Assembly (NCBI GenBank): GCA_046153875.1
Contig: JBJXFE010000008.1
Span: 1 to 64,000 of the forward strand
Reading direction: 5' to 3'
DNA length: 64,000 nt
DNA from: JBJXFE01 sp046153875
Lineage (GTDB): Bacteria > Planctomycetota > Phycisphaerae > Phycisphaerales > UBA1924
The position numbers were made by a program, and so were the translations under genes. Of the stretch, positions 35,059 through 43,786 are shown one piece after another. Within the stretch, counting starts at the first letter, position 1. Each line of letters starts with the position of its first letter. The notes under the pieces were generated by a model. It was not told where the DNA came from. It made no database searches and worked only from the letters and a program-made list of their open reading frames with translations.

Positions 35059-35454
35059 TTAGTCGGCGTCGCGGTTGGGGCGGCGCTTCCGGGAAGCGTC
35101 GGTCGTGCGCGTTCGGGCGATCATCGCACCAAACATGCGCCGCAGTGCCAGAGCCTCGGCCTTCAGGTCGAGGAGTCGCGTCGGGCGGACCCAGTTTCGT
35201 TCGCCCACGAGGTCGATCCAGAACTCGGATTCGCTGACCTCCTTAAGCGACCTTCCCACGGCCGTGCAGAAGTCGGCGCGGCTGAGGGCTTCGTCCGCTT
35301 CGTACATGTTCGCTCCGACGGAAGTCCCGCAGCCGATCACTTGATCGACGATCCGCCTGCTGCGCCGTGAGCGTTCCAGCGTCTCTCCGACATCGATCAT
35401 GCGGTGGCCGAACTTGCGGCAGCGATCCAAGAGCGGCTTGTCGAGTCTTCTCAC
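35059..35454 (-). CDS. Four-helix bundle protein (23S rRNA IVP-like family)
   Basis: 131 residues from GTG 35454. IVDQVIGCGTSVGANMYEADEALSRADFCTAVGRSLKEVSESEFWIDLV matches the family of small four-helix proteins first met inside intervening sequences of 23S rRNA genes (TIGR02436-like). The first helix is LLDRCRKFGHRMIDVGETLER. The tail TRTTDASRKRRPNRDAD is basic. There is no rRNA gene here, so it is one of the free-standing copies. It is an orphan with 9-bp repeat arrays on both sides, which is suggestive of insertion. Function unknown. The start is uncertain. Confidence 0.8.
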   Translation of the reverse strand: MRRLDKPLLDRCRKFGHRMIDVGETLERSRRSRRIVDQVIGCGTSVGANMYEADEALSRADFCTAVGRSLKEVSESEFWIDLVGERNWVRPTRLLDLKAEALALRRMFGAMIARTRTTDASRKRRPNRDAD

Positions 35455-35522
35455 GACTCTTTCCCCAAAGCGGCATTGCCCCAATAGAGCTCTTTGGGTA
35501 CGTTTCGCCGCCGGCTTGCCCA

Positions 35523-35567
35523 GTCTGCTCGATCTGTTCCATCTGCTCAATGTGCTCAATCCGCTCC
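35523..35567. repeat. 9-bp repeat array, right flank, running into the ligase gene
   Basis: Five units of consensus ATCTGCTCN: 35523-35531, 35532-35540, 35541-35549, 35550-35558 and 35559-35567. It is the inverted counterpart of the array at 34971. The last units contain the stop codon and final codons of the acyl-CoA synthetase gene, so repeat expansion has replaced or extended its 3' end. Confidence 0.65.
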
Positions 35568-37043
35568 GGGCTTCGTCAGCAGTTTCTTCAACTCTCGGCG
35601 CACAATCTTGCCCGTCGGGTTGCGCGGCAGCTTCTCGACGACGTGGACGGAGCGCGGCACCTTGTACCCCGCCAGCCGCTCGCGGCACCAGGTGATGAGC
35701 GCCTTCGGGTCGGGGGTCTGGCCTTCCTTCGGCTCGACGAACGCCACGGGCAGCTCGCCGCGCATCGGGTCCATCTGGCCGATCACGCCCGAGGCGCCGA
35801 CGGTCGGGTGCTGGTTGAGGATCTCCTCGATCTCGCGGGGGAAGACGTTTTCGCCGCCGACGATGATCATCTCCTTGATGCGGCCGGTGATGAACAGGTG
35901 GCGGTCGTCGTCGAGGCGGCCCATGTCGCCGGTCTTGAAGTAGCCGAGCTCGTCGAAGACGGCGGCCGACTCGTCGGGGCGCTTGAAGTACCCGCTCATG
36001 ATGTTCGGGCCCTTCATGCGGACTTCGCCGTCCTGGTTCGGGCCCAGCACGCGCCCGGTGGCGGGATCCACGATCCGCTGGTCGATACCGGGCAACGCCG
36101 GGCCGACCGAGCGCGGGCGCCACTCATTGGGGCGGCACCAGTTGGTCACGGGCGACGTCTCCGTGAGGCCGTACCCCTCGTTGATGGTGACTCCGAAGCG
36201 CTCGCGGAATCCGTTGAACACCGCCTCGGGCAGCGGCTCGCCGCCCGAGACGATGTAGCGGAGCGAGGCGAAGTCCTCGGGCTTCGCGTCCTTGACGTGC
36301 AGCAGCGCGTTGTACATGGAGGGGATGGCGATGAAGACGGTGGGGCGGTGCTCGCGGATGAGCCCGACGATCTTGTGCGGCACGAACCGGGCTGAGTACA
36401 CGACCGGGCAGCCAATCGTGAGCGGCAGCAGCGTGAGCACCGTGAGCCCGAAGCTGTGAAACTGCGGGAGCACGCCGAGCAGCCGGTCGCGCCTCGTGAA
36501 ATCTACGTGGGCGGTGATCTGCCGGAGGTTGGAGGAGAGGTTGCCGTGCGTGAGCCGGACTCCCTTGGGTCGGCCGCTCGTGCCGCTGGTGTAGAGCAGC
36601 ACGGCCAGGTCATCGTCTCCGGCCGTCGCGGGCCAGCGCGGCTCGGGCACGCCGCGAAAGCGGTGGCGCAGCTTGTCGAGTTCCAGCAGGTTGGGCACGT
36701 CAGGTCGTGCGCCGATGAAATCGACCATCGGCCCGGCCGTCACGACCGTGTCCGTCTCGCAGTCCTGGACGACGAACGCCAGCTCCTCGGGCTTGAGCAG
36801 GTAGTTGAGCGGGACGACGGTCTTGCCGAGCATCCACCCGGCCAGAGCTGCCAGCGGGAAGGCGCCGGTGGTCGGCAGCAGGACGCCGAGCGTCGCGGAT
36901 CGGCACCGGGGCTCGATCTCCGCGGCCAGGTGGAGCGCGCCGACGACGAGCTCGACCGCGCGCCAGGCGCGGTCGTCGTCGATGGCGGCGCGGCGGGTCG
37001 GGCGGGCGAGGCACGCGCGGATGATCGGCCAGTGAACGCTCAT
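35556..37043 (-). CDS. AMP-dependent acyl-CoA synthetase / ligase
   Basis: 495 residues of the ANL superfamily. The ATP loop is LLYTSGTSGRPKG, followed by GYGLTETSPV, the adenylate-binding YFKTGDMGRLDDD and the A10 lysine in PRNPTGKIVRREL. It activates a carboxylic acid with ATP and transfers it to CoA (or another thiol). The opening (PIIRACLARPTRRAAIDDDRAW) is that of a long- or medium-chain fatty acyl ligase, but the acid is not predictable. AGGGG lies near the ATG. The C-terminal residues PGAD are encoded by the 9-bp repeat. Confidence 0.9.
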   Translation of the reverse strand: MSVHWPIIRACLARPTRRAAIDDDRAWRAVELVVGALHLAAEIEPRCRSATLGVLLPTTGAFPLAALAGWMLGKTVVPLNYLLKPEELAFVVQDCETDTVVTAGPMVDFIGARPDVPNLLELDKLRHRFRGVPEPRWPATAGDDDLAVLLYTSGTSGRPKGVRLTHGNLSSNLRQITAHVDFTRRDRLLGVLPQFHSFGLTVLTLLPLTIGCPVVYSARFVPHKIVGLIREHRPTVFIAIPSMYNALLHVKDAKPEDFASLRYIVSGGEPLPEAVFNGFRERFGVTINEGYGLTETSPVTNWCRPNEWRPRSVGPALPGIDQRIVDPATGRVLGPNQDGEVRMKGPNIMSGYFKRPDESAAVFDELGYFKTGDMGRLDDDRHLFITGRIKEMIIVGGENVFPREIEEILNQHPTVGASGVIGQMDPMRGELPVAFVEPKEGQTPDPKALITWCRERLAGYKVPRSVHVVEKLPRNPTGKIVRRELKKLLTKPGAD

Positions 37044-37308
37044 CAGAACCCCTGAATCGGCCCGCCTGCGGGTCGGTGTTTACAGTTCATACGGGTGGTT
37101 ATCGTCTGCGCGGGCTACGCGGGAGGGTATGGGGCGGGCGGGATGGGGAACAAAGCCGGACAACGGGCGTATCATCCGATTGAAGGGTGATCGACGGGTA
37201 GGTTCGCGGGCCCCGCTTCCCGCCGACGCCCGGACCGCATGGAGACGCCGCGGCGTCACCTCACCCGACGCGCGAGCTCAACCGCTCAGCACCCTCAGGG
37301 GATACGCC

Positions 37309-38382
37309 ATGTTCCGCCGCCCCGTGCTTTCATCGAAGGTTCTCCCGCTCGTGGTGGCCGTGCTCGGCCTGGGTGGGAGCGTGTCCGGGCAGGCCCACCG
37401 AGCGCCACGGGTCGTGAACGGTCCCGGCGATCCCCTGTCGCTGCGGACGGTGGCCGTGGACCCGGATGCCCCGGCGTCGCGGGCGTTGGCGGCGACCAAC
37501 AAGCGCCGGGTCGAGCTCGAGCGCGAGATGTACAAGATCCGCGCGACGTACTTCCGCAACATCCGCAATGTCGAGGTGAGGCAGGTCGGCCTGTCGAAGC
37601 TGAGCGCGTACTCCGACCCGGCGATCTTCCCGAGCCTGCTCAAGATCTTCGGGAAGGAGAAGGACGACGTCCGCACCACGATCCTGGACAACCTGGCGGG
37701 CCTTAAGACCGAGCACGCGGACGCGACCATCGCCTGGGGCGCGATCTTCGGGGCCGACGCGGGGTTCCGCGCCGCCGCCACGGAGCGGCTGATGCGCCGG
37801 ATGCAGGCGGCACCGGGCGAGCCGTCGATCTACGTGCAGAGTGTGATCGCCCGGGGCCTGAGGAGCGAGACGAACGCCGAGATCACTTCGGCGGCGCGAC
37901 TGGCCGAGGCGCTGCGGCTGTACGAGGCGATCCCGATGCTCATCAACGCGCAGATTTCGGGGCAGACGACGCGCGTGGGCGGGGGCGGGGGGGGGGACAC
38001 TTCGCTGGCGTATATCCTCGTCGGGCAGCAGCAGGCGTTCATTTCGGACCTGACGCCCGTGGTGGGCGACACGGCCGTGGCCTTCGACCCGACGGTCGGC
38101 GTCGTGACCGAGGGCGTGATCCTCCGCGTGCTGGACGCGGTCGTCGTGACGTACCGTGTCGAGGTCAACACGGCGCTGCGCGGTCTGGCGAGCGCCGGGT
38201 GGGGCCGACCCGTCGATCAACTCGGGTGGAACGTGCCGGCGTGGCACGAGTGGTACGCGAACGAGTTCAAGCCGCACCTGGCGAAGCTGCGCGAACAGGA
38301 ACGGGCCGACGCCGGGAAGGGTGAAGCCGACGCGTCGTTGCCGGCGACCACCCCCGCGGGCCCGGCGCCCGGCGGCGGCTGA
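37309..38382 (+). CDS. Exported HEAT-repeat-like protein
   Basis: 357 residues. A signal peptide (FRRPVLSSKVLPLVVAVLGLGGSVSGQAH) is clear with cleavage near SGQ. After it, helical pairs such as LSKLSAYSDPAIFPSLLKIFGKEKDDVRTTILDNLAGLKTEHADATIAWGAIFG resemble HEAT repeats. A Gly-rich loop (VGGGGGGDTS) is encoded over a G10 run at 37987-37996. The C terminus (QLGWNVPAWHEWYANEFKPHL) ends in a Pro/Ala tail. AGGGG precedes the ATG by 8 bases. No known family is recognised; a periplasmic protein-binding role is plausible. The 265 bases upstream show nothing recognisable. Confidence 0.78.
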   Translation: MFRRPVLSSKVLPLVVAVLGLGGSVSGQAHRAPRVVNGPGDPLSLRTVAVDPDAPASRALAATNKRRVELEREMYKIRATYFRNIRNVEVRQVGLSKLSAYSDPAIFPSLLKIFGKEKDDVRTTILDNLAGLKTEHADATIAWGAIFGADAGFRAAATERLMRRMQAAPGEPSIYVQSVIARGLRSETNAEITSAARLAEALRLYEAIPMLINAQISGQTTRVGGGGGGDTSLAYILVGQQQAFISDLTPVVGDTAVAFDPTVGVVTEGVILRVLDAVVVTYRVEVNTALRGLASAGWGRPVDQLGWNVPAWHEWYANEFKPHLAKLREQERADAGKGEADASLPATTPAGPAPGGG

Positions 38383-38403
38383 CCGCGGGACGCCGACCGC
38401 GTT

Positions 38404-38787
38404 CTATTCAGCGAGCGCGATGACCGACGCGGCCGCGTGATGCTCCGTGTGGCTCAGCGAGACGAGCCACCCTGAAATGCCGCGTTCGCGTGCGATCTCG
38501 GCGGCACGCCCGTGCAGCACGAGCGTGGGAGCGCCGGACGCTTCCGAGATCACTTCAACGTCCGTCCATGCGATGCCGGAGCGCCACCCGGTGCCCAGGG
38601 CCTTGAGCGTGGCTTCCTTGGCGGCGAACCGGGCGGCCAGGTGTTCGTCACGGCGGGCGCTCTCATGGGCGTAGCGGCGCTCGCCGGGCGTGAAGCAGCG
38701 GTCGAGGAAGCTCTCTCCGTGCTCGGCGAGCATCCGCGCGATCCGCGCGACTTCAACGAGGTCGATGCCGTGCGCGATCGTGTTCAT
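38404..38787 (-). CDS. acpS: Holo-[acyl-carrier-protein] synthase
   Basis: 127 residues. HGIDLVEVARIARML and the Mg/CoA-binding RFAAKEATLKALGTGW are signature motifs; SLSHTEHHAAASVIA closes the fold. It moves the 4'-phosphopantetheine of CoA to the serine of acyl carrier proteins, such as S39 of the ACP at 7358-7744. ATG 38787 is taken because the open frame further upstream is unrelated low-complexity sequence. It is last in the row grpE-fmdB-acpS, 28 bases after fmdB. Confidence 0.94.
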   Translation of the reverse strand: MNTIAHGIDLVEVARIARMLAEHGESFLDRCFTPGERRYAHESARRDEHLAARFAAKEATLKALGTGWRSGIAWTDVEVISEASGAPTLVLHGRAAEIARERGISGWLVSLSHTEHHAAASVIALAE

Positions 38788-38815
38788 GGAGCGGTGCCCG
38801 CGGGAGAGCGGCGGC

Positions 38816-39205
38816 TCAGGCCGAGGCGTCGGTGCGGCCCTTCTTCCTGGACTTGGGACGTTCGGGCGCCGCGGCCGGCTTCGGTTCAGGCTTCGTCTCG
38901 GGCTTGGCTTTGCCGTCCGCGCCGGCCTTCGCGTCGGAACTCGCTCCGGGCTTCGTGCCGGCATCGGTTTTCGTATCGCTCGCGGGTTTCTTGTCGGCCT
39001 CGGCGGCCTTCGTGTACGAGTCGGACCGGTAGTCCGTCTGGTAGAACCCGGAGCCCTTGAACAGCAGGGCCGCGCCCGTGCCGATGAGGCGCTCGAGCGC
39101 GCTCTTGGCACACTTCGGGCACTTGCGCTTGACCGGCTCGGTCATCGACTGGAACAGCTCGAACGCGTGCCCGCAGGCCCGGCACTTGTAGTCGTAGGTC
39201 GGCAT
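38816..39205 (-). CDS. FmdB-type zinc ribbon protein with charged tail
   Basis: 129 residues. MPTYDYKCRACGHAFELFQS and KRKCPKC place four zinc ligands at C8, C11, C29 and C32, the FmdB/CxxC_CxxC_SSSS regulatory-protein family. GSGFYQTDYRS closes the domain near residue 61. The other half is a Lys/Ala/Pro/Asp-rich tail much like that of trigger factor. It sits between grpE and acpS with short gaps, a conserved place for this small protein in many bacteria. Molecular role unknown; a nucleic-acid or protein-binding zinc ribbon is likely. Confidence 0.88.
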   Translation of the reverse strand: MPTYDYKCRACGHAFELFQSMTEPVKRKCPKCAKSALERLIGTGAALLFKGSGFYQTDYRSDSYTKAAEADKKPASDTKTDAGTKPGASSDAKAGADGKAKPETKPEPKPAAAPERPKSRKKGRTDASA

Positions 39206-39220
39206 GGCGCGGTTCCGGGC

Positions 39221-39778
39221 TCAGTCCGCGGCCCTGGAGACCGTGACCATCGCCGGGCGGATGACGCGGTCGGCGAGGGTGTACCCGGTCTGGAAGACGG
39301 CGACGACCCGTCCCGGTTCGACGCCGGGGCGGATCTCCTGCATCATGGCCTGGTGGCGCGTGGGGTCGAACTCGTCGCCGGGTTTGGGCGCGATGAGGCC
39401 GATCCCGTGGTTCTGCAGCACTTTCATCAGTTCGTCGCGGATGACGCGGACGCCGCTGAGGATCTGCTCGGCCGACGCCTTCGACGCGTCCTGCCCGAGC
39501 GCCAGGTCGAAGTGGTCGAGCACGGTGAGCACGTTCTGGATGACGGAGGCCGCGCCCTGCTGCTTCGCCTCGCGCTCGTTGCCGGCGGCGCGGCGCTGCG
39601 AGTTGTGGTAGTCGGCGAGTGTGCGGAGGTACTTGGCGTTGAGGTCCGCCACCTCGGCGCGGAGCGACTCCATGCGCTCCTGGGCGTCCTCGAAGCCCGC
39701 GGGCGACTCCGCGCCGTCGGGGTGGGCGTCCGCGCGGTCCGCGGGGTTGGTCGGTTCTCGATCCTGGTCGCGTGGCAT
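39221..39778 (-). CDS. grpE: Nucleotide exchange factor GrpE
   Basis: 185 residues. It releases ADP from DnaK. The coiled coil ERMESLRAEVADLNAKYLRTLADYHNSQRRAAGNEREAK (about 35-72) leads to the beta-wing region EILSGVRVIRDELMKVLQNHGI and the ending VVAVFQTGYTLADRVIRPAMVTVSR. The first 30 residues are acidic and Pro-rich. AGGG precedes the ATG. dnaK itself is not in the window, although dnaJ is 50 bases upstream. Confidence 0.94.
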   Translation of the reverse strand: MPRDQDREPTNPADRADAHPDGAESPAGFEDAQERMESLRAEVADLNAKYLRTLADYHNSQRRAAGNEREAKQQGAASVIQNVLTVLDHFDLALGQDASKASAEQILSGVRVIRDELMKVLQNHGIGLIAPKPGDEFDPTRHQAMMQEIRPGVEPGRVVAVFQTGYTLADRVIRPAMVTVSRAAD

Positions 39779-39828
39779 GATCGCCGCCCTTCGTTCGATC
39801 GTCTGTGCGGAGTCCGGGCCGACGGCCC

Positions 39829-40989
39829 CTAACCCTTCAACCAGTCGCTGATCTTACGGACAAACCCCTGGCTCTCCGGGAGGACCCGCTCATCCTCCGT
39901 TTCGGCGAACTGACGGAGCAGCTTCTCCTGGGCCGCGGAGAGCTTCTGGGGAATCTCGATCCTGAGGCCGACGAGCAGGTCGCCGCGGCGGCTCGACCGC
40001 AGGTTCGGCAGCCCCTTGCCCGCGACGCGGATCACCTGGCCGTGCTGAGTGCCGCGGGAGATGGTCAGCGTGTGCCCGCCGTCAAGGGTGGGGGCTTCGA
40101 TTTGCGCGCCCAGCGACGCCTGCGTGAAGCTGATGGGCATCTCCAGAAGCAGGTTGTCCTCGTCGCGCTGGAACATCGGGTGGTCGGCCACGCGGACGAC
40201 GGCGTGCAGGTCGCCGCGGACCCCCTCGCCGCCCGGGGCGGCTTCCTGCGGCGGGGGCTCCCCTTCGCCCTGCACGCGGACGGCCTGACCCTCGGCGATG
40301 CCCGGGGGGATCTTGACGGCCAGCTTGCGTTTGCGCGGGACGCGGCCCTTGCCGCGGCAGGCCTCGCACACCTCGCGGATGACCTTGCCGCGGCCCGCGC
40401 ATGCCGGGCAGTTCGTGACCATGCGGAACATGCCGCCGAGGCCTGCTTGCTGGACGCGGCCCTGCCCGCCGCAGGTGGGGCATGCGACGGGCTTGGTGCC
40501 GGGTTTGGCCCCAGAGCCGGTGCACTTGTCGCAGACGTCCAGGCGCGTGAACTCGACGGTGCGCTCGCACCCGGCCAGTACGTCTTCGAGCGTGAGCTCA
40601 ACCTCGGTCTCGAGGTCGTAGCCGCGGGCGACGCCGCGCTGCCGCCCGCCGCGCCCCCCCCCGAACCCGCCCCCGCCCATGCCCGTGAAGATGTCCTCGA
40701 ACATCGAGAAGATGTCGTGGACGTTCATCCGCGAGAAGTCGTGGGAAGCGGCGCCCATGCCGCGCAGGCCCTCGTGCCCGAACTGGTCGTAGCGCTGGCG
40801 CTTGGCCGGCTCGGAGAGGACCTCATAGGCCTCGGCCGCTTCCTTGAACTTCGTCTCGGCCTCGGGGTCGTTGGGGTTGCGGTCCGGGTGGTACTTCATC
40901 GCCAGCCGGCGGTAGGCGCGCTTGATCTCCTCGCCGTCGGCGGTCTTGTCGACGGAGAGGATCTCGTAGTAGTCGCGGGTGGTGGGCAT
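39829..40989 (-). CDS. dnaJ: Chaperone DnaJ (type I Hsp40)
   Basis: 386 residues with all type I parts: J domain with H34-P35-D36, a Gly/Phe-rich linker (FTGMGGGGFGGGRGG), four zinc repeats (CDKCTGSG, CPTCGGQG, CPACAGRG, CEACRGKG) and the two peptide-binding beta domains ending ISDWLKG. It delivers clients to DnaK and stimulates its ATPase. It precedes grpE and follows groEL1 on the same strand, after a 145-base gap that carries an inverted repeat. Confidence 0.96.
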   Translation of the reverse strand: MPTTRDYYEILSVDKTADGEEIKRAYRRLAMKYHPDRNPNDPEAETKFKEAAEAYEVLSEPAKRQRYDQFGHEGLRGMGAASHDFSRMNVHDIFSMFEDIFTGMGGGGFGGGRGGRQRGVARGYDLETEVELTLEDVLAGCERTVEFTRLDVCDKCTGSGAKPGTKPVACPTCGGQGRVQQAGLGGMFRMVTNCPACAGRGKVIREVCEACRGKGRVPRKRKLAVKIPPGIAEGQAVRVQGEGEPPPQEAAPGGEGVRGDLHAVVRVADHPMFQRDEDNLLLEMPISFTQASLGAQIEAPTLDGGHTLTISRGTQHGQVIRVAGKGLPNLRSSRRGDLLVGLRIEIPQKLSAAQEKLLRQFAETEDERVLPESQGFVRKISDWLKG

Positions 40990-41000
40990 CGGGATGATTC

Positions 41001-41123
41001 ACCACGGAGGGATGGCGATACGGAGCACGATCGAAGGTACGAGGATCGCGCCGCCGATGATCTCGCGCATCAGCGATTCTTCCGCCAGACCCGTTTCCCT
41101 CCGTGCCCCGGTGTCTCCGTGGT
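41001..41123. repeat. Inverted CCACGGAG repeats between groEL1 and dnaJ
   Basis: ACCACGGAG (41001-41009) and CTCCGTGGT (41115-41123) are exact inverse complements; further CACGGAG copies lie just inside the right arm. This resembles the ACCACGGAGGCACGGAG-type spacer repeats seen in many planctomycete and cyanobacterial genomes. It fills most of the 145-base gap. Confidence 0.5.
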
Positions 41124-41134
41124 TCATCTTCTCA

Positions 41135-42757
41135 TTACGCCACCGCGCCCTCCGCGGGCGCCTTGTCTTCCTTGAGCTCCGTGATCAGCACGTCGGTCGT
41201 GAGCATGAGCCCGGCGACGGACGCCGCGTTGACCAGCGCGGACTTGGCGACCAGCGCCGGGTCGATGATGCCGGCCTTGACGAGGTCGGTGTACTCGCCG
41301 GACGCGGCGTTGAAGCCGAACGAGGCGCCGCCCTTGCCGCCTTCCTTGATCTTCTCGACGACGAGGTCGCCGTCGTGCCCGGCGTTCTCGGCGATCTGGT
41401 AGGCGCAGCTCTCGACCGCCTTGTGGACGATGTCGAAGCCGATCTTCTCGTCGCCTCTGGCCCTCTTCTGCGCGGCTTCGATCGCGTCCTGCGTGCGGAG
41501 CAGCGCGACGCCGCCCCCTGGGACGTACCCCTCCTTGGCCGCGGCGCGGGTGGCGTGCAGGGCGTCGTCCACCAGGTCCTTGGTGGCTTTCATGGCGATC
41601 TCGGTAGCCCCGCCGACGCGGACGATCGCCACGCCGCCGGTGAGCTTGGCGAGGCGCTCCATGAGCTTCTCGCGGTCGTAGTCGCTGGTGGACTTGTCGT
41701 GCTGGGCCTTGATCTGCTCGGCGCGGGCGTTGATCTCCGCCTTCTTCCCCGCGCCCTCGATGATGGTCGTGTCGTCCTTGGTGATGACGATCCGCTTGGC
41801 CCGGCCCAGCTCGGTGAGCTCGACGGACTCGAGGTTGCGCCCCAGGTCCTCGGCGATGAACGTGCCGCCGGTGAGCACCGCGATGTCGGAGAGCATGGCC
41901 TTGCGCCGGTCGCCGAAGCCCGGGGCCTTGACGGCGCAGATCTTGAGCGTGCCGCGGAGCCGGTTGACGACGAGGGTGGCGAGGGCTTCGTTCTCGACCT
42001 CCTCGGCGATGAGGACGACCGGCTTGCCGGCCATGACGACCTTGTTGAGCAGGGGGAGCAGGTCGGGCAGGTTGCTGATCTTCTTCTCGTAGATCAGGAT
42101 GTACGCGTCCTCGAGCACGCACTCGGCGGTCTTCGGGTCGGTCATGAAGTACGGGCTGAGGTAGCCCTTGTCGAACTGCATGCCCTCGACGTAGTCGAGC
42201 GTGGTCTCGGCGCTGCGGCCCTCCTCGATCTCCACGACGCCCTCGGGGCCGACGCGGTCGATCGCCTCGGCGATGTGGGCGGCCACGGCCTCGTCGAAGT
42301 TCGCGGAGACGAGCGCGATCTTGCGGTAGTCCTCCTTGCCCTTGCACTTGACGGCCATGGCGTCGATGGCCTCGGCGGCGGCGGCGGCGGCGGCGTTGAT
42401 GCCGCGCTGCACGAGCACGGGGTTCGCGCCCGCGGTCACGTGGCGCAGGCCCTCACCGAAGATCGCCTGGGCCAGCACCGTGGCGGCCGTGGTGCCGTCG
42501 CCGGCCTTGTCGGCCGTGCGCTTGGCGACCTCGTTGACCATCTTCGCGCCCATGGACTCGAACGGCTCGGGGAGCGTGATCTCCTTCGACACGCTCACGC
42601 CGTCCTTGGTGACGCTAGGCCCGCCGTAGGACTTCTCGATGACGACGTGGCGCCCGCTCGGGCCCATCGTGCACTTCACCGCGTCGGCGAGGCGGTCCAC
42701 GCCCTTCTTCATCTCGAGCAGGGCCGCGTCCTCGAACATGATCTGCTTGGTCGCCAT
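41135..42757 (-). CDS. groEL: GroEL-like chaperonin, divergent copy without GGM tail
   Basis: 540 residues. ATPase motifs are intact (VTKDGVSVSKEI, AGDGTTAATVL, DYDREKLMERLAKLTGG, YVPGGGVALLR), so it should assemble and hydrolyse ATP. It ends LKEDKAPAEGAVA with no Gly-Gly-Met tail, and many positions differ from the second copy in the apical domain (FMTDPKTAECVLEDAYILIYEKKI). Tail loss and divergence suggest a specialised substrate set. Genes after it are dnaJ and grpE; before it is a pair of sulfotransferases. GGAGTGA lies about 8 bases before the ATG. Confidence 0.95.
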   Translation of the reverse strand: MATKQIMFEDAALLEMKKGVDRLADAVKCTMGPSGRHVVIEKSYGGPSVTKDGVSVSKEITLPEPFESMGAKMVNEVAKRTADKAGDGTTAATVLAQAIFGEGLRHVTAGANPVLVQRGINAAAAAAAEAIDAMAVKCKGKEDYRKIALVSANFDEAVAAHIAEAIDRVGPEGVVEIEEGRSAETTLDYVEGMQFDKGYLSPYFMTDPKTAECVLEDAYILIYEKKISNLPDLLPLLNKVVMAGKPVVLIAEEVENEALATLVVNRLRGTLKICAVKAPGFGDRRKAMLSDIAVLTGGTFIAEDLGRNLESVELTELGRAKRIVITKDDTTIIEGAGKKAEINARAEQIKAQHDKSTSDYDREKLMERLAKLTGGVAIVRVGGATEIAMKATKDLVDDALHATRAAAKEGYVPGGGVALLRTQDAIEAAQKRARGDEKIGFDIVHKAVESCAYQIAENAGHDGDLVVEKIKEGGKGGASFGFNAASGEYTDLVKAGIIDPALVAKSALVNAASVAGLMLTTDVLITELKEDKAPAEGAVA

Positions 42758-42799
42758 GGGGTCACTCCGTAAGGCTGTGGCCGCCGCGGGGCGGTCGGC

Positions 42800-43786
42800 T
42801 CACCAGTTGATGCTTGTCTCGTACTCCAGCCGCGACAGCAGGCCGGCGGCCTCGTCGCGGAACCACTGCTTTGCGTCGTTTGTGAAATACCGGCGCCAGT
42901 CGCCGGGTTCGCCCTTGCGGAAAAAACTCGTCGCGTCCTCGGCTTCGAAGCCCGGGAGTGTCTTCGTATCGTGCGACGCGGGGCGGGCCTGCGCAGGGTC
43001 GAGGCCGAAGAACCGGTAGAGCCGGGCCCGCTCGGGCTCGAAATCCGTATGCAGCAACTCGTAGCGGACGACATGCAAAGGCATGTCGATCTCGCCGCGC
43101 CGGGCGCGGTCGATCAGGTCGAGGTCCGCGTTGATGTGCCGCGCCATCCGCCGCGCCAGGAACCGCACCCACGGCTCGCTGGAGAGCAGCTTCTCGGGGT
43201 GCTTGTGGAAGAGCCCGGGGTCGGCGCGGAAGGCCTCGCGCACACCGGCCAGCTTGGCCTTGTGCGGCTCCGCGGACGAGAGCGGGCTGCCTTCGCGGAG
43301 TTCCTGGTGCGTCCAGCTCACGAGCACGTCGCGCGGATCGCGGACGATGTACACCTGCGGCGCGCCGGGGATGTACGCCGCGAGGGGGCGGGGTGTGCGG
43401 TCGCCGATCCACTCGGCGCGGGGGTTGAAGCGGCCCGCCGCGCTGAGCATCAGCCGGGCGACGGTCTCGCGGAAGCAACGCTCGGCCTCGGTCTTCACCG
43501 GCTCGTCGTGGGCGACGTGCCACCAGTGGCGCTCGAGGGCGTCGAAGGCGTGGCGCAGGGCCTCGAAGCGGAACTCGCCGCGGCTCACGATCGCCGGGTG
43601 GAGGTTCAGCACCGCGCCGACCCAGTTCGTGCCGGACTTGGGGTGGCCGCAGAGGAAGAACAGGCGGACGGTACGGTCGGGCAGATTCACGACGTGGCTG
43701 TCGCCCAGCGCCGGCGCGTCGGCGGCGCCGCCCGCGGTGACTTGCACCGGGCGATGCGTGCCGAGTTGTTCCGCCGCGAGCGTCAC
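42800..43786 (-). CDS. Sulfotransferase (PAPS-dependent), copy 1
   Basis: 328 residues. The 5'-phosphosulfate loop is FFLCGHPKSGTNWVGAVLNLHP (K50 in the place of the essential Lys), and the 3'-phosphate-binding part is VYIVRDPRDVLVSWTHQEL. It would move a sulfo group from PAPS to a hydroxyl or amine on a sugar, lipid or small molecule; the acceptor is not predictable. It is a tandem paralogue of the next gene (shared ending ...EYETSINW / GYEKDLNW) and overlaps it by four bases (GTGA, 43783-43786). Confidence 0.87.
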   Translation of the reverse strand: MTLAAEQLGTHRPVQVTAGGAADAPALGDSHVVNLPDRTVRLFFLCGHPKSGTNWVGAVLNLHPAIVSRGEFRFEALRHAFDALERHWWHVAHDEPVKTEAERCFRETVARLMLSAAGRFNPRAEWIGDRTPRPLAAYIPGAPQVYIVRDPRDVLVSWTHQELREGSPLSSAEPHKAKLAGVREAFRADPGLFHKHPEKLLSSEPWVRFLARRMARHINADLDLIDRARRGEIDMPLHVVRYELLHTDFEPERARLYRFFGLDPAQARPASHDTKTLPGFEAEDATSFFRKGEPGDWRRYFTNDAKQWFRDEAAGLLSRLEYETSINW

